46,959 nt of DNA from Siminovitchia fortis (lineage in GTDB: Bacteria; Bacillota; Bacilli; Bacillales; Bacillaceae_C): assembly GCF_003605365.2 (NCBI RefSeq), contig NZ_QYTU02000029.1, positions 1 to 46,959 of the forward strand. Direction: 5' to 3'. Each line of letters starts with the position of its first letter. Position 1 is the first letter of the stretch. The position numbers were made by a program, and so were the translations under genes. The notes under the pieces were generated by a model, which was not told the origin of the DNA, ran no database searches, and saw only the letters and a list, made by a program, of their open reading frames with translations. Below are positions 42,342-46,959 of this stretch, in pieces.

Positions 42342-43892
42342 ATGATTTTTCAATTTAAAGTAACGCTAATGCACATGAGCCCGCCTGTATGGAGAAGACT
42401 GCAGGTAGATAGCAGCATGACATTTTATCAAATGCATGAAATCATTCAAGCTGCTTTTGACTGGGATGATTATCACTTGCATGCCTTTATGATGAAAAAG
42501 TCCAGCGGAAGGAATATACACCAGATAGAAATAGGGTCGGATGATAACGATCCGTGGGGCTTTAATATGCATGATATTTATGATGAAAAAGAGGAAAAAT
42601 TATCGGACTGGTTCTTAGTGGAAAAGGATAAAGCCGTTTATACTTATGATTTTGGCGATGATTGGAAACATGAAATTCTTTTGGAAAAAATCATTTCCCC
42701 AAAGGAAGGGGTATTGTACCCGCATTGTGTGAAAGCAGTCCAGTATGCTCCCGAAGAAGATAGCAGGGGTGAACTTTTGGAAGAGCTGTACGAAGTAGAA
42801 GAAGTGGACTCCAAAAAATTAACGGCAGCAGTAAATAAGGCATTATCCCCATTTGCCAAGCCTGTTGAAACAAATTCCGATCAGATGGATATCAACATGA
42901 AGGAATTATTCATAAAGGCAAAGGAATTTAACGCCCTGAAGCCATGGGATTTGTTTGATAACGATGAAATTTTTGTTGTCAAAGATCCTCTGACAAGCGA
43001 ATATTTATTTTGCAGCATTTTGGGAGCGATGGGAGAAGAGTTTGGCATGGCGGTATATATCGGTCCCGATGGCTATCAGAATTTGTTAAAAACAATGAAA
43101 GAAGACATTGATACTTTTGAACTAATAACAGAACAGCGAAGCATACTTTTATCGTTTGTTAATCGGGATGAACTCGAAAACGAAGATTATCAGTTGATCA
43201 AGGATAACGGAATGGCCTTTAGAGGAAAGAAGCAATGGCAGCAATTCAGAAGCTTTAAACCTGGTTTTGTCCCATGGGTCATTGAGGCGGATGAGGCTCG
43301 TTTATTAACAATCGCAGTTGAGCAGGCGATTGAAGTGATAAAAGAAGTAGAGAATGGACTGGAAATTCCATACTTTACGGGAGATAACCCGGTTATAGGC
43401 AGAGTTCCGAAAACGCAAGGAGACAAAACGCAATGGAACACCACGCTGCTTTCGCCCGATAGATGGAAGTCACAGCAGCCCTCCCCCGAAGAACAGCAGC
43501 TGTTAGTGCCGGAAATGGATATTAGACGTTCACTGAAATATAAAAAATACGATACACCAATTGAAATTGATTTTTTCAGAGTTGATACACCGGTACAGGA
43601 AAAACCCGGAGAAAGACCATATTTCCCGTTAATGGCAGTAGCAATCGATCAACGAAGCGGCCAGGTTATATTTCAAGATTTGGCAGAAGGTCAGCCTGAA
43701 GTGGGCTATTACCAAAACTCATTTTTAATGATGATGAATCAGCTTGAAAGAAATCCGAGGGAGGTATGGCTGAAAAGCCAAACATTTCATATGCTTGAGC
43801 CGCTCCTGTATGAACTTGGGACAACAGTGATAGAAGCGGAACGCTTGCCGCTGACGGATGAGCTTAAGCAATATTTGGCGCAAATGATGTAA
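42342..43892 (+). CDS. PRiA4_ORF3-domain protein (plasmid pRiA4b ORF-3 family)
   Basis: 516 residues. The N-terminal ~180 residues form a PRiA4_ORF3 (IS1096 TnpR-like) domain: IFQFKVTLMHMSPPVWRRLQV, FYQMHEIIQAAFDWDDYHLHAF, and AVYTYDFGDDWKHEILLEKI. The rest has no catalytic motif I recognise, but includes FPLMAVAIDQRSGQVIFQD and a conserved-looking end, so it appears to be a multidomain protein rather than a fusion artefact. The domain's function is unknown; despite the TnpR name there is no recombinase serine motif. The start at 42342 follows GGAGGG; 58 upstream in-frame codons are rejected. It sits where B. subtilis has a different gene between refZ and rpsD. Confidence 0.85.
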   Translation: MIFQFKVTLMHMSPPVWRRLQVDSSMTFYQMHEIIQAAFDWDDYHLHAFMMKKSSGRNIHQIEIGSDDNDPWGFNMHDIYDEKEEKLSDWFLVEKDKAVYTYDFGDDWKHEILLEKIISPKEGVLYPHCVKAVQYAPEEDSRGELLEELYEVEEVDSKKLTAAVNKALSPFAKPVETNSDQMDINMKELFIKAKEFNALKPWDLFDNDEIFVVKDPLTSEYLFCSILGAMGEEFGMAVYIGPDGYQNLLKTMKEDIDTFELITEQRSILLSFVNRDELENEDYQLIKDNGMAFRGKKQWQQFRSFKPGFVPWVIEADEARLLTIAVEQAIEVIKEVENGLEIPYFTGDNPVIGRVPKTQGDKTQWNTTLLSPDRWKSQQPSPEEQQLLVPEMDIRRSLKYKKYDTPIEIDFFRVDTPVQEKPGERPYFPLMAVAIDQRSGQVIFQDLAEGQPEVGYYQNSFLMMMNQLERNPREVWLKSQTFHMLEPLLYELGTTVIEAERLPLTDELKQYLAQMM

Positions 43893-43942
43893 AAATACTA
43901 GAAATGCCATTAATCTGGAGCGAAGAAGCGAAAACCGGCATC

Positions 43943-43971
43943 TTGACTTTTCTTTCAGCGGGCCCTATAAT
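43943..43971 (+). promoter_or_regulatory. SigA promoter of rpsD
   Basis: TTGACT (43943-43948), a 17-bp spacer and a perfect TATAAT (43966-43971). Initiation near 43978 leaves a leader of about 185 nt. Confidence 0.88.
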
Positions 43972-43977
43972 GTTCTT

Positions 43978-44162
43978 TGTGTGTAAAATAATTGCAGCCT
44001 TGATGAATATTCTGTTGACCGTATTTTGTTCCTCGCGTTTTGAGGTGTATCGCGTAACCCGCTGCTGCTAGGGCGAAGGTACATGAAAACAAAATACCCA
44101 GCATTGTATTCTCGCAACGGTTTTTATTTTACAACAAAATAAAACCTAAGGAGGAGTCTTCT
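43978..44162 (+). promoter_or_regulatory. Structured rpsD leader, probable S4 autoregulatory element
   Basis: Long 5' UTR between the promoter and rpsD. It contains GGTGTATCGCGTAACC and a downstream inverted repeat, GGTTTTTATTTTAC with AAAATAAAACC, just before the AAGGAGGAG ribosome site. In B. subtilis S4 binds such a leader and represses its own translation. The assignment rests on position and remembered motif. Confidence 0.65.
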
Positions 44163-44765
44163 ATGGCTCGTTATACCGGTCCAAGCTGGAAAATTTCCCG
44201 CCGTCTCGGAATCTCACTGAGCGGAACTGGAAAAGAATTAGAAAAGCGCCCTTATGCGCCAGGACAACATGGTCCAAACCAACGTAAAAAGCATTCTGAA
44301 TATGGTCTTCAGTTGCAGGAAAAGCAAAAACTCCGTCATATGTACGGTGTTACTGAGCGCCAATTCAAAAACACATTCGTCAAAGCCGGCAAAATGCAAG
44401 GTAAACACGGTGTTAACTTCATGATTCTTCTTGAACAACGCCTTGACAACATCGTTTACCGCCTTGGCTTGGCACGCACCCGCCGTCAGGCACGCCAGCT
44501 TGTCAACCACGGGCATATCCTTGTTGATGGACGCCGCGTAGACATTCCATCTTACAAAGTAAACCCTGGCCAAGTTGTGAGCGTACGTGAAAAATCAAAA
44601 AACCTTGCGATCATCAAAGAATCAGTAGAAGCGACAAACTTCGTCCCTGACTATGTTTCTTTCGATGCAGACAAGCTTGAAGGATCTTTGACACGTCTTC
44701 CTGAGCGTTCAGAACTTCCACCAGAAATTAACGAATCGTTTATCGTTGAGTTCTACTCACGTTAA
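44163..44765 (+). CDS. rpsD: 30S ribosomal protein S4
   Basis: 200 residues. S4 nucleates assembly of the 30S 5' domain on 16S rRNA and represses its own synthesis. The sequence is typical: [29 protein letters not shown], then an S4 RNA-binding domain from about residue 90 ([30 protein letters not shown]). It is a single gene with its own strong promoter, leader and terminator. Confidence 0.98.
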   Translation: MARYTGPSWKISRRLGISLSGTGKELEKRPYAPGQHGPNQRKKHSEYGLQLQEKQKLRHMYGVTERQFKNTFVKAGKMQGKHGVNFMILLEQRLDNIVYRLGLARTRRQARQLVNHGHILVDGRRVDIPSYKVNPGQVVSVREKSKNLAIIKESVEATNFVPDYVSFDADKLEGSLTRLPERSELPPEINESFIVEFYSR

Positions 44766-44795
44766 TAGAATTGCTTTGTAGAACACAGTATTTAG

Positions 44796-44838
44796 AAAGC
44801 CCCAAACCCTTGGTATACAAAGGTTTTGGGGCTTTTTG
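44796..44838 (+). terminator. Terminator of rpsD
   Basis: AAAGCCCCAAACCCTT pairs with AAAGGTTTTGGGGCTTT around TGGTATAC-type loop sequence, with a T-run after it. Confidence 0.92.
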
Positions 44839-45403
44839 TTTTATTTTAGGGTTGTAAACTAACGTAAAATAATGTATTGTTTTGGGGCACTTTTTGGGGC
44901 AAGTGGGGCAACTTTTGGGGCAAGTTTTTAATAAAAATTAGCGGACAATGCTGAAATTATATATTTTTTTTGATACCAAATTTACATAGTGAAACCACTA
45001 AAGATCTTGATAAAGGATTGGTTAACAATTCTTATCGAGATTTTTTTCAAGCCGGACTTAATCACAATTACCTTTTCCAGCCAGCCCAATAGTTTTTTTG
45101 CTGGTAAACTTCATCATTGAATCGTGCACTTATTTATCGCACTCACCTAGTTTGTATTCCGGCCCAATTGCTAATTTGTTGATAAAAGTCCTCTTCCAAA
45201 CAGGATTGGGAATAGAAGGAACGGTTATGAAGGGTTATGTAACATTGAATGAATTTCCAAGTTATGGACGGGGTTATAGATGTTTGATTTTTGATATAAA
45301 ATACTTAACATATAACAATAAAGTCGTTTAAATCTAAGGGTTTATACAACAATCGCGCCCGATTGTTGTATATGCAAAAATGGCCAGATATTAACACAAG
45401 CAT
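44839..45403. other. Gene-free stretch with TGGGGC repeats and an orphan terminator
   Basis: No convincing gene is seen. At 44882-44922 four GGGGCA units recur at 12, 9 and 12 bp, so they stay in one codon frame (reading FWGT-FWGK-WGN-FWGK on the plus strand). This resembles the low-complexity tails of some phage-type integrases and may be a relic. A long imperfect hairpin at 45004-45041 followed by seven T is an intrinsic terminator without an adjacent gene. An open frame at 45098-45331 has no ribosome site or recognised homology. Confidence 0.4.
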
Positions 45404-45796
45404 CTATTGCTTAAGTTCATCATTTAGCTTATTTGAGGTTAACCTTAAATAATAACCATCCGGGTCTATAATTCGGAAATCCTTCATTCCCCAAGATTGT
45501 AGTTTAAGTTCAGATTCCATAGGATAGTTTTTTTCTAATACATGTTGGTATAATCCCTCAATATCATCAGAAACTAGGACAAGCTCCATACCTTTACCTT
45601 TCGGATTAAGACCTCCCTTTTTTAAATAATGATTTTCATTAAGAATAGCGTCATGAGTTAATAATAATGCAAAGTCCACATGTTTAATCATTGCACCAGT
45701 CTCATGTTTTTTATAGAATGTAAGGCCAAGGATTTCTTCATAAAACCTAATAGATTTTTGCAAATCTTTTACAAATAGTTCCAAGCGAAAATTCAT
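45404..45796 (-). CDS. VOC (glyoxalase/bleomycin resistance) family protein
   Basis: 130-residue protein with two beta-alpha-beta-beta-beta modules: FRLELFVKDLQKSIRFYEEILGL at the start, and a second half with GMELVLVSDDIEGLY and MKDFRIIDPDGYYLRL. Metal-ligand-like positions include His in MIKHVDFALL and Glu/Asp in the second module. Members act as lyases, dioxygenases or drug-binding proteins; the role here is unknown. ATG 45796 is preferred because AAGGAG is about 8 nt upstream, while ATG 45802 abuts it. It lies in an AT-rich accessory stretch. Confidence 0.85.
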   Translation of the reverse strand: MNFRLELFVKDLQKSIRFYEEILGLTFYKKHETGAMIKHVDFALLLTHDAILNENHYLKKGGLNPKGKGMELVLVSDDIEGLYQHVLEKNYPMESELKLQSWGMKDFRIIDPDGYYLRLTSNKLNDELKQ

Positions 45797-45807
45797 TTTC
45801 ATTCTCC

Positions 45808-46053
45808 TTATTGTAGTTTTATTAGTTTCAGCTTGTTTAATTTCTTTACTTCGTTAATTGAATTGTTTAGAGCTTCAACAACACTGGCATTTTCAAATTG
45901 ACGTATAAATGTTACCGAATAAAATACATCATCTTTTTCAAATGACTTTAATATTGGGGTATTTTTAAGAAATCCTTTTGGCTCGACATTTTTTGACCGT
46001 GCCTTGACAGTATGGGAATCACCTTTGTTGTCATCCGGTTTACAATAGTCCAT
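45808..46053 (-). CDS. Hypothetical protein
   Basis: 81-residue reading frame (ATG 46053, with a TTG at 46059 as alternative). No clear ribosome site precedes it. The composition is protein-like: a charged N-terminus, then VEPKGFLKNTPILKSF, FYSVTFIRQF and a Lys/Leu-rich end. No family is recognised. It lies between two other small minus-strand genes with similar base composition. It could also be a fragment of a decayed gene. Confidence 0.4.
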   Translation of the reverse strand: MDYCKPDDNKGDSHTVKARSKNVEPKGFLKNTPILKSFEKDDVFYSVTFIRQFENASVVEALNNSINEVKKLNKLKLIKLQ

Positions 46054-46082
46054 CGTCAATGATTAACTTTTTCACTAACGTC

Positions 46083-46328
46083 TTACACCTGCCCACTTTT
46101 AATAATATTAGGGTTCTCTCGACTCGTATGGAGAATGTACAATTCTCGAGTGGGATTTTCACGATGAAGTTCTTGATACACTCTTATTGCCTCAGGAGAA
46201 TTTGAAAACTTTTTTAAAGGAGTAATTTCTTCTAAAATACGTTCGCTTTCATCGTTTGTGTATGCTTGTGCAACCTCTATCAATACCCATTGCTTTGGAA
46301 ATGCTTGGCGTACATCTTCCCATTTCAT
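46083..46328 (-). CDS. Small conserved hypothetical protein (MxWExVRxxFP type)
   Basis: 81 residues starting MKWEDVRQAFPKQWVLIE, then ERILEEITPLKKF, AIRVYQELHRENPTRELYILHTSRENP. I recognise this as a small uncharacterised protein widespread in Bacillaceae. GGAGGTG is about 7 nt before ATG 46328. A longer in-frame opening at 46472 would add 48 residues of different character and has no ribosome site. Function unknown; it is a soluble alpha/beta-looking protein without membrane segments or Cys motifs. Confidence 0.65.
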   Translation of the reverse strand: MKWEDVRQAFPKQWVLIEVAQAYTNDESERILEEITPLKKFSNSPEAIRVYQELHRENPTRELYILHTSRENPNIIKSGQV

Positions 46329-46491
46329 TAATGACACCTCCAAATACTTTATCTCGGGTTCACAAAAATATTCCGTTTGCCGCGGCCTGCCATTCTTTAA
46401 AATTAGACAAATACCCATTTCATCCAAAAAAGGTTTCATGTTTTTTCTTGGGTCATATGGTGTATAGACCAATTTAAAAGAAGGTGATCAA

Positions 46492-46671
46492 ATGCATCCT
46501 CATTTACATGGATATCATGCTTACCCTATGCACCATCATGTTTATCCAATGCACCATCACTTGCATCATCACGGATATGGACTGGATCAGCTCCAACTTC
46601 AGCATCAAGGAATCCACCCGTATTCAATGCATCATGTCCATCCTCACCACCACATGTATTATGGATACTGA
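46492..46671 (+). CDS. Histidine/tyrosine-rich small protein (candidate metal-binding or spore coat protein)
   Basis: 59-residue protein in which 21 residues are His, with several Tyr, Met and Gly. It contains repeated MHHH units (PMHHHVYPMHHHLHHHGYG) and ends HPHHHMYYGY. AAGGTGATC lies about 5 nt before ATG 46492, a terminator follows, and the frame is open with no competing gene. Such composition suggests binding of Ni, Zn or Cu, or a coat protein, by analogy with the His/Tyr/Gly-rich B. subtilis coat protein YeeK. No signal peptide or membrane segment is seen. It is divergent from the small hypothetical gene at 46083-46328. Confidence 0.7.
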   Translation: MHPHLHGYHAYPMHHHVYPMHHHLHHHGYGLDQLQLQHQGIHPYSMHHVHPHHHMYYGY

Positions 46672-46703
46672 TGCGTAAAAGGAAGCTGAATATTATTTAC
46701 GAG

Positions 46704-46735
46704 AGCGCTTTAACCAAGCGCTTTTCCTCTTTTTA
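46704..46735 (+). terminator. Terminator of the His-rich gene
   Basis: AGCGCTT (46704-46710) pairs with AAGCGCT (46716-46722) and is followed by TTTCCTCTTTTT, a slightly broken T-run. Confidence 0.6.
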
Positions 46736-46871
46736 ACTTTTTATCTTGCTCTGATGCCATAGCTGATATTTTGCTTGGAAATGTATATCACCTTGAGATC
46801 CCCTTGCAACAAATTATCAACAAGGCTCATAGATAAGCTTTACAGCCTGCTCTGGAATAGTTAAATTCAGT

Positions 46872-46959
46872 TTATACGGGCCGCACTGTAATTTCATTGA
46901 CATTCACATAATCAGGCTGAGTGACCGCATATACTACAGATTTTGCGATATCCTGCGCT
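46872..46959 (-). CDS. SDR-family oxidoreductase, 3' end (cut by window edge)
   Basis: The minus strand from the window edge reads AQDIAKSVVYAVTQPDYVNVNEI-TVRPV and then a TAA stop (46872-46874). The pattern of DIAxxVxYAVTQPxxVxVNEIxxRP is the C-terminus of YdfG-like short-chain dehydrogenases. Only about 28 codons are present, so the catalytic Tyr-Lys and the NAD(P) site lie outside the window. Upstream of the stop (46736-46871) no other gene is seen. Confidence 0.75.
   Translation of the reverse strand, partial: AQDIAKSVVYAVTQPDYVNVNEITVRPV

Noticed and set aside
42342-42900. Transposon resolvase or active mobile element suggested by the TnpR-related domain name
   Set aside because: No serine- or tyrosine-recombinase catalytic motif, inverted ends or transposase gene lies nearby.
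45098-45331. 77-codon plus-strand open frame
   Set aside because: No ribosome site, no recognisable domain and an AT-rich background; kept only as part of the gene-free stretch.
46484-46678. 64-codon open frame over the His-rich gene, in another frame
   Set aside because: Cys/Ile/Thr-rich and lacking its own ribosome site; it is the shadow of the frame starting at 46492, which has one.
1-46959. CRISPR array, tRNA or rRNA genes
   Set aside because: No regularly spaced direct repeats of suitable length and no cloverleaf or rRNA sequence were seen on either strand.

Overview
The window looks like a chromosomal segment of an endospore-forming Bacillaceae (Bacillus sensu lato, e.g. Bacillus, Mesobacillus or Cytobacillus type). 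The evidence is an alpha/beta small acid-soluble spore protein (sspA) with a SigG-like promoter, the spore-germination protein GerW (YtfJ), the Spo0A-linked division regulator RefZ, strong AGGAGG-type ribosome binding sites, frequent GTG/TTG starts, and a backbone order (rpsD, refZ, ezrA, nifZ/iscS, thiI, sspA, ytcI/mbcS, nadK2, sppA, yteJ, ytfI, ytfJ, tpx, ytxK, ackA, moaB, argG, argH) that matches the rpsD-ackA-argGH part of the Bacillus subtilis chromosome.

Region 1 (1-12.4 kb) is an amine/omega-amino-acid catabolic island. Genes for an omega-aminotransferase and a CoA-acylating (methyl)malonate-semialdehyde dehydrogenase are divergent from a PucR-family regulator. Next come a PuuP-like putrescine permease, a second class III aminotransferase and an aldehyde dehydrogenase, divergent from a large STAND-TPR-BTAD (SARP/AfsR-like) regulator. 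The simplest reading is putrescine import, transamination to 4-aminobutanal and oxidation to GABA. The first gene pair would take a beta-amino acid to a semialdehyde and then to acetyl-CoA or propionyl-CoA. The regulator/aldehyde dehydrogenase gap carries three CTTAC direct repeats at helical spacing, placed as SARP proteins require, and the permease has a perfect cre (CcpA) match.

Region 2 (12.4-19.2 kb) is a nucleoside salvage operon on the minus strand: a Bmp-family lipoprotein, a double-NBD ATPase and two permeases (NupNOPQ type), followed by two different nucleoside hydrolases. Region 3 (19.5-22 kb) is a glutamine/polar amino acid ABC transporter whose binding-protein gene is separated from the permease-ATPase pair by a dispersed repeat and a terminator-like hairpin. 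A universal stress protein gene follows.

Region 4 (22.8-44.8 kb) is conserved housekeeping DNA: argGH with tandem ARG-box-like palindromes, moaB, an EcsC-family gene, ackA, ytxK, tpx (resolving cysteine absent), gerW, ytfI, yteJ, sppA, nadK2, rarD, mbcS, sspA, thiI, iscS, ezrA and refZ, then a PRiA4_ORF3-domain gene and rpsD with a strong SigA promoter and a long S4-type leader. Two families of dispersed palindromic repeats (three and two copies) sit in intergenic gaps, and three of the five begin in a stop codon.

Region 5 (44.8-47 kb) is AT-richer and accessory: a gene-free stretch with in-frame TGGGGC repeats, a VOC protein, two hypothetical proteins, a 59-residue protein with 21 histidines, and the 3' end of an SDR oxidoreductase cut by the window edge.
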